Source: Burkholderia sp. 4M9327F10
GTDB lineage: Bacteria; Pseudomonadota; Gammaproteobacteria; Burkholderiales; Burkholderiaceae
Reading direction: 5' to 3'
Length of the DNA stretch: 64,000 bases
Assembly: GCF_005503145.1 (NCBI RefSeq)
Contig: NZ_SCNV01000014.1
Location: 1-64,000, forward strand
The translations under genes were made by a program, and so were the position numbers. Below, one piece after another: positions 40,175-48,926 of the stretch. Numbering within the stretch: position 1 is the stretch's first letter; each line of letters starts with the position of its first letter. Below the pieces are notes generated by a model. That model was given only the letters and a program-made list of their open reading frames with translations, did no database searches and had not been told where the DNA came from.

Positions 40175-41434
40175 ATGGGCCCGCCGGCTCACCCGGCCTG
40201 CGCGCCCGCACCCGCGATGACCCGACCCCAGACGCCGCAAACGCCGCACCGGATTGCCCTGCTGTTCAACGCGAACAAGGTGTATGACCGCGAGATCATC
40301 ACCGGCATCGGCAATTACCTGCTTTCGACCCGCGTCGCGTGGGACCTGTTTCTCGAAGAGGACTTCCGCTGCCGGCTGGTGGGCATCGAGCGCTTCGACG
40401 GCGACGGCATCATCGCGGACTTCGACGACCCCGCAGTCTGCGAAGCGCTGCGCGATTGCCCGCTACCGGTGGTGGCGGTCGGCTCGTCGTACGAGGACGA
40501 GGCGCACTACCCGCCCGGGCTGCCGTACATCGCGACGGACAACGCCAAGCTCATCTCGCTTGCCTATACCCATCTGATCGGCGCGGGCCTGCCGCACTTC
40601 GCGCTCTACAGTCTGCCGCAGGCGCCCGAAAACCGCTGGGCGCAACAGCGCGAACTGGCCTTCGCCAGCCTGCGCGCCGCCGAGGGCCGCAGCGCCGCAG
40701 AGATCGACACCGAAATCTACCGTGGCCTGTCCACCAGTGCGCCGGCGTGGAACCAGGCCATCGAACAGCTCACGGACTGGCTGGGAAAACTGCCCAAGCC
40801 GGTCGGCATCATCGCGGTGACCGATGCGCGTGCGCGCCATCTGCTGCAGGCCTGCCTGATCGCGGGGATCGCGGTGCCCGAGGAGGTCGCCATTATCGGC
40901 ATCGACAACGATCCGCTCACCCGTACCCTCACCCGCATTCCGCTCTCGTCCGTGATCCAGGGCACCGAGGAAATGGGCCGCACGGCCGCCCACCTGCTGC
41001 ATCAGATGCTGCACGGCGCGCGCTTTCCGGGCCAACGCATCCGCGTGCCGCCGGTCGGCATCAACGTGCTCGAATCCACCCGCCACCAGCCGCTCACGAG
41101 CCCGTATGTGATGCGCGCGCGGCACTTTATCCGCCAGTACGGCTGCCAGGGCATCCGCACCGAGCAGGTGGCCGATTATGTCGGCGTATCGCGCTCGTCG
41201 CTGGAAGAATATTTTCGGCGCGAGTTGCAATGCACGGTGCACCAGGAGATCCTCAGGCATAAGCTCGATGCGGCGAAGGCAATGCTCGCGAGACGCGACG
41301 CCTCGAGTGCGGAGGTCGCGATCCGCTGCGGCTTCACCTCGCTGCAGTACATGTATGCAGTGTTCCGTCGTGAGCTCGGCTGCACACCGCGCGAATACCA
41401 GGAACGCACCCGGTCCACGGCCGCGCCGGGCTAG
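40175..41434 (+). CDS. xylR: Xylose operon activator XylR (AraC family)
   Basis: 419 residues: an N-terminal periplasmic-binding-like sensor for xylose (IALLFNANKVYDREIITGIG, ATDNAKLISLAY, IGIDNDPLTRTLTRIPLSSV) and a C-terminal AraC DNA-binding domain from about residue 310 (VADYVGVSRSSLEEYFRREL, FTSLQYMYAVFRRELGCTP). This architecture is that of E. coli XylR, which activates xylAB and xylFGH when bound to xylose. ATG at 40175 has AGGAG immediately upstream; the ATG at 40217 would give a length closer to E. coli XylR but has no ribosome binding site. Confidence 0.94.
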   Translation: MGPPAHPACAPAPAMTRPQTPQTPHRIALLFNANKVYDREIITGIGNYLLSTRVAWDLFLEEDFRCRLVGIERFDGDGIIADFDDPAVCEALRDCPLPVVAVGSSYEDEAHYPPGLPYIATDNAKLISLAYTHLIGAGLPHFALYSLPQAPENRWAQQRELAFASLRAAEGRSAAEIDTEIYRGLSTSAPAWNQAIEQLTDWLGKLPKPVGIIAVTDARARHLLQACLIAGIAVPEEVAIIGIDNDPLTRTLTRIPLSSVIQGTEEMGRTAAHLLHQMLHGARFPGQRIRVPPVGINVLESTRHQPLTSPYVMRARHFIRQYGCQGIRTEQVADYVGVSRSSLEEYFRRELQCTVHQEILRHKLDAAKAMLARRDASSAEVAIRCGFTSLQYMYAVFRRELGCTPREYQERTRSTAAPG

Positions 41435-41518
41435 ACACGGCCAGGCGCGTCAAACGCCGTGCAACGTGACGCGAGCTGCGCCAGCCCTTTTTCAGGAATC
41501 TATTTCTCTCTCGCCGAT

Positions 41519-42598
41519 ATGATCAGTCACGCACGCTTCTCGACCGACCCCTGGGGCACTGTGCCCGGCGGCGACCCCGTCCAGCTCTACACGCTGCGCA
41601 ACGCACACGGCATGAAGATCAGCGTGAGCGACCTCGGCGCCACGCTGGTGTCCTGGCTTGCGCCGGACCGTACCGGCAAGCTTGGCGACATCCTGCTCGG
41701 TCACGACACACCGGCAGATTATCTTGCCTCGACCACGTACATGGGCGGCCTGATCGGCCGCTGGGCCAACCGCATTGCGGGAGCGCGCTTCGCGCTCGAC
41801 GGCATCGAGTACACGCTCGATCGCAACGAGGGCAACAACCTGCTGCACGGCGGCGCGAGCGGCTTCAACCGGCTGCATTGGCAGGCCAGCGAGGATAACG
41901 GCGCACTCGTGATGCGGCTCGACTCGCCCGAAGGCGACGCCGGCTTTCCGGGCAACCTGTCGGTGCAGGTGTGCTACACGCTCGACGACGACGGCACGCT
42001 GACAATTGCCTACGAGGCGATCACCGATGCGCCGACGCCGCTCAACCTGACGAGCCATCCGTATTTCAATCTGAGCGGCGATCCGGCGTCCGATATCCGC
42101 GGGCATGTGGTGTCGATCGATGCGGACGCGTTTTTCGAAGTCGACGCGGCGATGATTCCATGCCGGCGCACCGAGGTAGCGGGCAATGCCTTCGACTTCC
42201 GCCAGAGCGCCCCCGTGGGCGCGCGGCTCGACTGGCCGAATACGCAGCTCGCGCTCGCGGGCGGCTTCGATCACTGCTACGTGCTGCACGATGCAGGCGG
42301 AATGTCTTGCGCAGCGCAGCCGGTGCGCGAAGTGGCCCGCGTCTACGAGCCGGGTAGCGGGCGCGAACTGACTGTACTCACCGATCAATGGGGCCTGCAG
42401 TTCTACACCGGTAATCACCTGGAAGGCGAGACGGGTCGCAGCGGCGTCAGCTATGCGAAATATGCGGGGCTGTGCCTCGAGGCCGGAGGCTTTCCCAACC
42501 AGATCAATATGTCTGAACCCGATCAGGTGGTGTTGCGCCCCGGCACGCAATACCGGCAGATCACGCAATATCGCGTCGGAGTCCGCACGGGTGTCTGA
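41519..42598 (+). CDS. galM: Aldose 1-epimerase (mutarotase) GalM
   Basis: 359 residues. It interconverts alpha and beta anomers of free sugars. The active-site motifs are GRWANRIAGARF (Asn/Arg), LTSHPYFNLSG with catalytic His, and the catalytic Glu in CLEAGGFPNQIN near the C-terminus. Start is the ATG at 41519; the frame is open 20 codons upstream. It follows xylR after 84 bases on the same strand, so its likely job here is to feed the correct anomer of xylose (or arabinose/glucose) into catabolism. No signal peptide is seen. Confidence 0.92.
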   Translation: MISHARFSTDPWGTVPGGDPVQLYTLRNAHGMKISVSDLGATLVSWLAPDRTGKLGDILLGHDTPADYLASTTYMGGLIGRWANRIAGARFALDGIEYTLDRNEGNNLLHGGASGFNRLHWQASEDNGALVMRLDSPEGDAGFPGNLSVQVCYTLDDDGTLTIAYEAITDAPTPLNLTSHPYFNLSGDPASDIRGHVVSIDADAFFEVDAAMIPCRRTEVAGNAFDFRQSAPVGARLDWPNTQLALAGGFDHCYVLHDAGGMSCAAQPVREVARVYEPGSGRELTVLTDQWGLQFYTGNHLEGETGRSGVSYAKYAGLCLEAGGFPNQINMSEPDQVVLRPGTQYRQITQYRVGVRTGV

Positions 42599-42786
42599 GC
42601 GAGACAAACAGCCGGGATGCGAGGGCGCGGCGGCGCCTTGCAATGCAGAGCGCATCAAACGGCACATCGTCGCGAACAGCCTTGATTTCAAGCGTAAATC
42701 GGCGTGATAGAGTCCTGCGGTGCCGCCCAAAAGGCAGCCACTATAAAAAGCCCTTCCACTCCGCCGTAAGCTGAAGGAGAAGCAAA

Positions 42787-43287
42787 ATTAACAAGACTCA
42801 AAAAGCCGCTGCCGCCGCAACGCTTTCTTTAGCCTCGATCTACGCATGCGCTGCCGGCATGGGCAACGTCAACAACACCGCTCTGCAGGGCGCCAACACC
42901 GTCAACGTGACCGGCGCATCGAATGCCAACAACGGTGGCGCCAACAAGGATCACGAGACGCTGGCCATCGCGGTGGTGGACGGCAACGGTCCGGTCGCCG
43001 ACGCGAAATGCGTGCTGACCAATGCCAAGGGCGACTGGTCGGTGACGGCGCCCGATAGCGTCGACGTGCGCCGCTCGGACTCGGACCTGCAGATCAAATG
43101 CGAGAAGCCCGGCTACGATCCGGTCTCGACGACGATCAAGGCGTCGAAGACCGAGATTCCGCGTCCGCAATTCCACTTCGCCGCGGGCGGCGGAGACGAG
43201 GATGAGGATGCAACCATCACTGTGCCGCAGTACGCGCCGTCGATTACCGTGACGCTCTCCAGCAGCAAGCAGGCGAGCAGCAACTAA
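42787..43287 (+). CDS. Small putative lipoprotein with ATT start codon
   Basis: Family not recognised. The first ATG of the frame (42859) has no ribosome binding site and would cut off an obvious export signal. Upstream in frame, AAGGAGA (42774-42780) lies six bases before ATT at 42787; from there the product begins (M)NKTQKAAAAATLSLASIYAC, a basic n-region, a hydrophobic stretch and a lipobox-like IYAC. An in-frame stop at 42772 and the absence of any ATG, GTG, TTG or CTG in between leave ATT as the start. The mature part is Asn/Gly-rich at first, then a beta-rich carboxypeptidase-regulatory-like domain (ETLAIAVVDGNGPVADAKCV) and an acidic GGGDEDED stretch. 166 residues. Confidence 0.7.
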   Translation: MNKTQKAAAAATLSLASIYACAAGMGNVNNTALQGANTVNVTGASNANNGGANKDHETLAIAVVDGNGPVADAKCVLTNAKGDWSVTAPDSVDVRRSDSDLQIKCEKPGYDPVSTTIKASKTEIPRPQFHFAAGGGDEDEDATITVPQYAPSITVTLSSSKQASSN

Positions 43288-43305
43288 CCCCTTCCAGCGA
43301 GCAGG

Positions 43306-44211
43306 CTAAAGCGGATTGCGCGCTACCAGGGCGCGCACCAGCGCCCACCCGGCATGCTCGCAAAAGTCGATCATCACGGTTCCGGCCGGGCCGCTGTGGC
43401 CACCGTCTTGCTGGTCGGATTGCCCGTCGATGCGCCCGGCAAAGCGGTCATTCATGCCGCGCAGATCCTTGTCACCGCAGGCCACCATGTACGGATTGGC
43501 CGCCATGCCGGTGCCGCTGCAAAAGTTCACCACCCAGCGCGTATCGCTCACGTGCGGCGTACGCGCCAGTAGCGCCTCGATAACCCGCCACTTGTACTCC
43601 ATCGATGCCCGCACCGGCACGCGAAACTCATCCTGAATCGCAAACGCGGCACCTTCGACGTCAAGATCGAAAGTCGAATTGTCCGGCCATGCGGTGAGAT
43701 CGATGCCGAGCGGCGCGGCGCTTTCGAAACGCCTGAGCAGCACGATCGCACCGCGCACGTCGGCAAGACGCGGCGTGGTATTCGCCAGATACCAGCGAAC
43801 CTCCGGGTAGCGCTGCACGTACGTTTCGAACGTCTGCGCGAAGCTGCGCGTGCAAGCCCGCGTGCCGCATTCGTCCTTCACCGACATGACGATGCATTCG
43901 CCCGGATGCTGCGCGAGGAAGCCGGCGCAATCCGCGATCACGTCGTCGAACATCAGGCCAAGCGCAATGCGCGCGTGATTGATATGAAAGACGTCGTCTT
44001 CATGCCGGCAACGGATATCGAGCACGCGCACGCCGTGTACGAGCTGCTCTGCCAGCGTCGCGCCTTGCGTGCGGGCGAGCGCATCGTCGACGGTGTATGC
44101 GCAAGTGTCGTGGCTGCCGGGCAACGTCAGTTGATTGAGCGTGCGCTCGCCAGGCAGCGCCGACATCCAGCGCTCCCAAGCGAGGTCAACGGGCTGGGCA
44201 GGCGTGTTCAA
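43306..44211 (-). CDS. Phosphatidylinositol-specific phospholipase C-like protein (X domain)
   Basis: 301 residues in a TIM-barrel PI-PLC domain. LTLPGSHDTCAYTVDD carries the first catalytic His (about residue 34), RVLDIRCRHEDDVFHINHAR the second His and neighbouring Arg/Asp of the active site. ECIVMSVKDE and NFCSGTG are later barrel strands. Known bacterial members cleave phosphatidylinositol or GPI anchors and are secreted; here no signal peptide is visible (MNTPAQPVDLAWERW). It ends 18 bases from the convergent lipoprotein gene and is divergent from the LacI regulator. Confidence 0.83.
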   Translation of the reverse strand: MNTPAQPVDLAWERWMSALPGERTLNQLTLPGSHDTCAYTVDDALARTQGATLAEQLVHGVRVLDIRCRHEDDVFHINHARIALGLMFDDVIADCAGFLAQHPGECIVMSVKDECGTRACTRSFAQTFETYVQRYPEVRWYLANTTPRLADVRGAIVLLRRFESAAPLGIDLTAWPDNSTFDLDVEGAAFAIQDEFRVPVRASMEYKWRVIEALLARTPHVSDTRWVVNFCSGTGMAANPYMVACGDKDLRGMNDRFAGRIDGQSDQQDGGHSGPAGTVMIDFCEHAGWALVRALVARNPL

Positions 44212-44248
44212 TCTTGCTCTCCTTGCAATGTGAAAGCCTAATCATCGC

Positions 44249-44262
44249 TGAAATCGTTTACG
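44249..44262. promoter_or_regulatory. Candidate LacI-family operator
   Basis: TGAAATCGTTTACG matches the general LacI/GalR operator TGnAAnCGnTTnCA at nine of ten fixed positions. It lies 92 bases upstream of the lacI-type gene and 38 bases upstream of the PI-PLC-like gene, so the regulator probably controls itself and possibly its divergent neighbour. Confidence 0.6.
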
Positions 44263-44353
44263 GGCCAATAAACCCGCACGCGTCTGTTTTTCGCACCTAT
44301 GCCGATGAATGACTTGCGGTAAGCTTGTTGGCATCACGTACTTACATCATGAC

Positions 44354-45379
44354 ATGACTCAAAAGCAGAGACTGTGGGTCACGGCGTCGGAAGTCGCTCG
44401 CCGGGCCGGCGTGTCGCGTTCGGCGGTTTCGCGTGCCTTTACTCCCGGTGCGAGCATTGCACCCGAAACGCGCGAACGCGTGATGAAAGCAGCCAATGCG
44501 ATGGGCTATCAGGTGAACATGATTGCGCGCGAGATGATTCAGCAGCGCAGCAGCCTGGTCGGGGTCGTGACAGCGGGCTTCGAGAATCCGTTTCGCGCCC
44601 GGCTGCTCGCACATATCTCGCTCGCCCTCACCCAGCACAATCTGTCGCCGCTCGTGATGAACGCGGAAGATCCGGCGCAAACCAAGCATTCGCTGGAAAT
44701 GCTGCTGAGCTATCGGATCGCCGGCGTCATCATGACCTCCGCATCGCCGCCGCTCGATCTGGCGCGCCAGTATCTGAAGCTCAAGGTGCCTGTCACGCTG
44801 ATCAACCGGGGAGCCGAGCTCGACGAGGCCGACGTGGTGGTGAGCGACAACGCAGGTGGCGGCGCGCTTGCCGCGCGCATGCTGATCGACACGGGCGCCA
44901 CGCGCCTTGCCTTCATTGGACCGAGCAAGACGAGCTACAGCGGCAAGTCGCGCCGCGCCGCCTTCCTGCGCGCGGTGAAAAGCGTGGTGGGCGCACGCGG
45001 CGAACCGGTTGCCACGATCGTGACGCCCGCCGACGACTACGCGAGCGGCGTCAACGCCGCACTGGAACTGCTCGCTCAACCGCCACAGCAACGGCCCGAC
45101 GGCGTGTTCTGCTCGTCAGACCTGCTGGCGCTCGGCTTTATCGACATCGCCCGGCAGCGCTTCAATCTGCGCGTGCCGCAGGATATCGCCGTGGTAGGGT
45201 TCGACGACATCCCCGCGGCGAGCTATGAAAACTATGAGCTGTCGACAATTCGGCAGGATACCGAAGGACTGGCCAACGTCGCCGTGAAGATGCTGATGGA
45301 GCGGATGGATTCGTTTCGGGGCGCTTCGCGGGTGCGAGCCGTGCCCGTCTCGAGCGTCGTACGGCGGACCTGCGAGTGA
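44354..45379 (+). CDS. LacI-family transcriptional regulator
   Basis: 341 residues. The N-terminal helix-turn-helix and hinge are VTASEVARRAGVSRSAVSRA and IAPETRERVMKAANAMGYQ; the rest is a periplasmic-binding-like effector domain (LVGVVTAGFENPFRARLL, VVSDNAGGGALAARMLIDTG, VPQDIAVVGFDDIPAASYEN). The ATG at 44354 is used because the family starts close to the VTASEVA helix. It is divergent from the PI-PLC-like gene and convergent with ugpB. The effector is likely a sugar or polyol but is not known. Confidence 0.92.
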   Translation: MTQKQRLWVTASEVARRAGVSRSAVSRAFTPGASIAPETRERVMKAANAMGYQVNMIAREMIQQRSSLVGVVTAGFENPFRARLLAHISLALTQHNLSPLVMNAEDPAQTKHSLEMLLSYRIAGVIMTSASPPLDLARQYLKLKVPVTLINRGAELDEADVVVSDNAGGGALAARMLIDTGATRLAFIGPSKTSYSGKSRRAAFLRAVKSVVGARGEPVATIVTPADDYASGVNAALELLAQPPQQRPDGVFCSSDLLALGFIDIARQRFNLRVPQDIAVVGFDDIPAASYENYELSTIRQDTEGLANVAVKMLMERMDSFRGASRVRAVPVSSVVRRTCE

Positions 45380-45430
45380 GGTAGCCGCTCAAGGACCCCG
45401 CGGCGGACTTCGAAGACAAACGCTTCCAGA

Positions 45431-45467
45431 AAATAAAAAACGGCGGCCGCACGGATGCGCAGCCGCC
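45431..45467 (-). terminator. Rho-independent terminator after ugpB
   Basis: On the minus strand GGCGGCTGC pairs with GCGGCCGCC (one G-U pair) around an 8-base loop, then runs through G into TTTTTT. It lies 40 bases after the ugpB stop, between it and the convergent LacI gene. Confidence 0.85.
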
Positions 45468-45505
45468 CAACGGAGAAGCTCAGATGAAAAAGTTAGCCTG
45501 ACTGG

Positions 45506-46840
45506 TCAGTTCTGTTGCTGTTCGAAACGGCGCAGCAGTTCATTGCCACGTGCAACGCTCGCGTCGAGCCCTTGCTGCGGGGTCTTGGTGCCGGCCCATA
45601 CCTGTTCCAGCTCTTCGTCGATCACAGTGCGGATCTGCGGCATGTAGCCCAGACGCAGGCCTTGCGTGTACGGCAGCGGCGGCTTGTTCAGCATCTGCTT
45701 GATGGCGGTGTCGGCGCCGGGTTTTTTGGCGTAATAGCCTTGCTGGCGTGCAAGCTCGTAAGCGGCCTGGGTGACCGGCAGATAGCCGGTGTCTTCATGC
45801 CACTTCGCGGCGACCGCCGGGCTCGACAGATACGCGAGGAACTTCGCCACGCCCTTGTAGACTTCCGGGTTCTTGCCGGCCAGCACCCACAGGCTCGCGC
45901 CGCCAATGATGGCGTTTTGCGGCGCACCCTTCACCGACGGGTCGTACGGCATCATGCCGGTGCCGAACTCGAACTTCGCCGACTTGCGAATCGTGGCAAG
46001 CGCACCCGACGAGTTGATCACAATGCCGCAATCGCCGCTATAAAACTTCGAGTTCGCTTCGTCCTTGCGGCCCGCGTAGGTAAACGTGCCCTGCTTCGCC
46101 ATGTCGGCGAGAAAAGCAATGTGATTTACCTGCAGCGGCTGGTTGAATTCGAGCGAGGCATCCAGACCGTCGAAGCCATTATTCTTCGTGGCAAACGGTG
46201 CGCCATGCCAGGCGCTGTAGTTTTCGAGCTGAGTCCAGCCCTGCCAGGCCGTCGAGAAACCACAGGCCATGCCGCTTGCCTTCAGCTTCGCTGCGTCGGC
46301 GGCCACTTCGTCCCAGGTCTGCGGCGCGCGGTTCGGGTCGAGTCCCGCTTTACGGAAGGCGTCCTTGTTGTAGTACAGGATCGGCGTCGAGCTGTTGAAC
46401 GGCATCGAAATCAGACGGCCCGTCTTCGCTTCGCCGTAGTAGCTCGCAATCGCCGGCACGAACGCATGCGTATCGAGCGGCACGCCCGCGTCCTGGAACA
46501 CCTTCCACACCGGCACGACGGCCTTTTTTGCGCCGATCATCGTCGCAGTGCCGACTTCATAGACCTGCAGGATTGCCGGCGCATCGCCGCTGCGCCAGGC
46601 TGCGATGCCCGCCGCCAGCGTCTGATCGTAATTGCCCTTGTAGACAGGCACGATCTTGTACTCGCTTTGCGATGCATTGAAATCGTCGGCGATGGCGTTC
46701 ACGCGCTCGCCGAGCGAGGCTTCCATCGCATGCCAGAACTGAATTTCGGTGGCGGCCCGCGCGGCCTGGCCGGCAAACAGCGCGACGCCGCTCGCAGCGA
46801 CTGCGGCAGCAGCCTGCCGGAGCCATTTTGCTTTCAACAT
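45506..46840 (-). CDS. ugpB: ABC transporter substrate-binding protein, UgpB-like (orphan)
   Basis: 444 residues with a signal peptide ([20 protein letters not shown], cleavage after ARA). The mature protein starts [20 protein letters not shown], very like E. coli UgpB, which binds sn-glycerol 3-phosphate and glycerophosphodiesters; [20 protein letters not shown] and [19 protein letters not shown] are conserved. The ATG at 46840 is used because it starts the signal peptide. No ugpA, ugpE or ugpC gene lies in the flanking DNA, and a terminator follows directly, so the permease must be encoded elsewhere. The porin gene is 118 bases upstream on the same strand. Confidence 0.88.
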   Translation of the reverse strand: MLKAKWLRQAAAAVAASGVALFAGQAARAATEIQFWHAMEASLGERVNAIADDFNASQSEYKIVPVYKGNYDQTLAAGIAAWRSGDAPAILQVYEVGTATMIGAKKAVVPVWKVFQDAGVPLDTHAFVPAIASYYGEAKTGRLISMPFNSSTPILYYNKDAFRKAGLDPNRAPQTWDEVAADAAKLKASGMACGFSTAWQGWTQLENYSAWHGAPFATKNNGFDGLDASLEFNQPLQVNHIAFLADMAKQGTFTYAGRKDEANSKFYSGDCGIVINSSGALATIRKSAKFEFGTGMMPYDPSVKGAPQNAIIGGASLWVLAGKNPEVYKGVAKFLAYLSSPAVAAKWHEDTGYLPVTQAAYELARQQGYYAKKPGADTAIKQMLNKPPLPYTQGLRLGYMPQIRTVIDEELEQVWAGTKTPQQGLDASVARGNELLRRFEQQQN

Positions 46841-46958
46841 AGGTCTGTCCCAATCCTCTTGTGCGTCCGCCGCGTGCTCGCTGTCGTCGCTCTCGCGCGG
46901 CGGGCGGATCGTGTACGGACTCGGCGAGTTTTCGCCACGTCCGCTATGGCTACGTGTT

Positions 46959-48161
46959 TTAGAACGTGTGACGGATACCCACACGCACCAGCGTCTGCGT
47001 ATCGCCAGCCGACGAGATGCCGTTGGCCACGTCGCCGATCGAGGCCGTCGCGTTCACGATGTTGCCGTACTGGTCCAGCGTCTTGCCGCTCGCCTTCTGG
47101 TAGCCGAGCAGGCCGTACAGCGCCGTGCGCTTGGAGAGGAAGTAGAACGTCGACAGGTTGAACTGGTTGTACTTCGGACCCGACTGGCCCTGGATCGACG
47201 TGCCCGCCGTGTAGTCGTAGCCCGCTGCCACGCGCAACTCCGGGTTGACCTGCCACGAGGCCGTCGCGCCCGCCGAGTTGAAGGTCTCCTTGCCCTTGAA
47301 CAGCGAGAAGCTGCTCGCCTTGTACTGCGTGTTGCTGTACGACACACCCAGCGTCACCGCCCCGATCAGGTACGTGCTCGACGCCGCGATGATCTGCATG
47401 TTCTGCGCCGTGGCGAAGCCCTGGTTGATCGACGACGAGAACGTGCCGTCATACGAACTGGTCCACGTGCCGCCGGTCGAGCCGTAGATATTGTTCGCCT
47501 GCAGGTAGGCCACGCCAAGCGCAAACGGACCGTGCGTGTACTGGCCACCCAGGCTCCACGTGCTCTCGTTCTTGAAGCTGCCCGCCTGGTTGCCGAAGCC
47601 GTACAGCGCGCCCAGTTGCAGGCCGCCGAACGACGGCGTCACATACTTGAGCGAGTTGTTCTCGCGCGACTGGTTGTCGATGTTGTCGAGGTCGCCCGGG
47701 TGCGCGGCCATGCCGGTCAGGAAGCTGGTCGGTCCGATCGAGCCGACGAAGTCGACGATCGGGTCATACTGGCGGCCCATCGTCAAGGTACCGTACTTCG
47801 TGCTGGACAGGCCCATGAACGCCTGGCGGCCGAACTCGCGGCTGCTCTGCCCGAGCTGGCCGGTGCCGACGTTAAAGCCGTTCTCGAGTTGGAAAATCGC
47901 CGCCAGGCCGTCGCCCAGATCTTCCTTGCCTTTCAGGCCCCAGCGGCTGCCCGACCAGGTGCCGCTCGTGAAGGTGTAGTTCGACTTGCCGGCCAGCACC
48001 GCGGGCGTGCCCACCTTGCCTGCCGTCTGCACGACCGCCTGGTTGCTGGTGTAACCCAGACCGGCGTCGACGATACCGTATAGCGTCACGCTCCCCTGAG
48101 CGTGGGCTGCTGCACAAAACCCGTTAAGGGCAACCAGAGCGAAAAGTGATTTTTTCATCAT
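46959..48161 (-). CDS. Outer-membrane porin (Burkholderia OpcP/Omp38 type)
   Basis: 400 residues with a signal peptide ([20 protein letters not shown], cleavage after AHA). The mature N-terminus [20 protein letters not shown], the central [21 protein letters not shown] strand and the C-terminal RVGIRHTF, ending in Phe for BAM recognition, are hallmarks of trimeric general porins of Burkholderiales. Sixteen amphipathic strands are expected. The ATG at 48161 (MMKK) is preferred to 48182. It is upstream of ugpB on the same strand without a terminator between them, so porin and binding protein may be cotranscribed. Confidence 0.93.
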   Translation of the reverse strand: MMKKSLFALVALNGFCAAAHAQGSVTLYGIVDAGLGYTSNQAVVQTAGKVGTPAVLAGKSNYTFTSGTWSGSRWGLKGKEDLGDGLAAIFQLENGFNVGTGQLGQSSREFGRQAFMGLSSTKYGTLTMGRQYDPIVDFVGSIGPTSFLTGMAAHPGDLDNIDNQSRENNSLKYVTPSFGGLQLGALYGFGNQAGSFKNESTWSLGGQYTHGPFALGVAYLQANNIYGSTGGTWTSSYDGTFSSSINQGFATAQNMQIIAASSTYLIGAVTLGVSYSNTQYKASSFSLFKGKETFNSAGATASWQVNPELRVAAGYDYTAGTSIQGQSGPKYNQFNLSTFYFLSKRTALYGLLGYQKASGKTLDQYGNIVNATASIGDVANGISSAGDTQTLVRVGIRHTF

Positions 48162-48340
48162 TGTTCTCGTACTTCCAACCATTAAGAAAGCGGTGCATGT
48201 CCATGCCGCTCACGCAGCGCCGCCAAGGCAGCCCTGCACGGCGGATCGGAACCCGGACCGGATAGCCTGGGTGAGCCTGAGCCATGCGCCGCACAGTCCG
48301 CGCAATCGTCTGAGCAGAGCTCCAGGCATCCACCCAGCGA

Positions 48341-48354
48341 TGCACACGTGTGCA
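48341..48354. promoter_or_regulatory. Palindrome TGCACACGTGTGCA, copy 1
   Basis: A perfect 14-base palindrome with a central CG, 180 bases upstream of the porin start. Its 12-base core GCACACGTGTGC recurs at 48535. Confidence 0.6.
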
Positions 48355-48534
48355 AAGACGGGGAGAAAAAAGAGGCTTTGGTGGCCAAGCCTCCTTGTTC
48401 ACCCCTGTGCTTCCTGCACAGTGAGCGATTCGTTCCTTTGAATCTGCGCGCAGTATCAAGCGATTCCGTGAATCGTCGATGACAGCCACAAGGAAGTTGC
48501 AAGCTATCGCGGCGGCGTTCATGGCCAGTCCGGT

Positions 48535-48546
48535 GCACACGTGTGC
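48535..48546. promoter_or_regulatory. Palindrome GCACACGTGTGC, copy 2
   Basis: Second exact copy of the 12-base core, 194 bases further from the porin gene than copy 1; preceded by T as in copy 1. Two such sites could be bridged by a DNA-looping regulator. Confidence 0.6.
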
Positions 48547-48750
48547 GTTCGCACATCCTTGCCGTATCTTTCCTGTGTCCTTGCAGCCGTTGTGCGGTGT
48601 GTTTTACCTCCGTGAGGTTCGCGCTTCGAGCGGGAATTAACAATTGAAAAATCGGGCGCCGCAGCGAATTCAAGCCTGTCACGCACGACCACGGCTGCGC
48701 GGTGCTATCGCCGGAGCGGTTTTCTCGCGGGTTTATGCGCGTTGCAGGTA

Positions 48751-48765
48751 GTGCTGTCACAGCAC
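48751..48765. promoter_or_regulatory. Inverted repeat upstream of the phosphatase
   Basis: GTGCTG and CAGCAC flank TCA, 161 bases before the phosphatase ATG. The segment includes CTGTCAC, a match to one half of a PhoB box, but no second half follows at the required 11-base step. Confidence 0.4.
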
Positions 48766-48926
48766 GGAAAAACAGTTCTGCGAATAATGTCACTGCGATG
48801 TAGCTGCGGTTCGACGCGTCAAGACTCAGGAGACCTCGTTGAATTGCCGATCTCGCGGTCCAATGAGCGAGCCGCCTACGAGCAGTCCGTGCGCCTTCTT
48901 CCAACCTTCAGGCCGAGAACACCGAC

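Larger units (their letters stand above)
48162..48926. promoter_or_regulatory. 765-bp spacer between porin and phosphatase
   Basis: The longest gene-free stretch in the window. Reading frames here (for example minus-strand 48182-48904) lack a ribosome binding site and any family feature. It holds three palindromes: TGCACACGTGTGCA at 48341-48354, GCACACGTGTGC at 48535-48546, and GTGCTG-TCA-CAGCAC at 48751-48765. The first two probably serve the porin, the last the phosphatase. Confidence 0.6.

Noticed and set aside
48754..48793. Pho box upstream of the phosphatase
   Set aside because: Only isolated CTGTCAC / TGTCAC half-sites, 34 bases apart instead of 11, so a PhoB site is not supported.
48182..48904. 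240-residue minus-strand frame in the porin-phosphatase spacer
   Set aside because: No ribosome binding site, no recognisable domain, and it covers the palindromes and likely promoter; I treat the region as regulatory.
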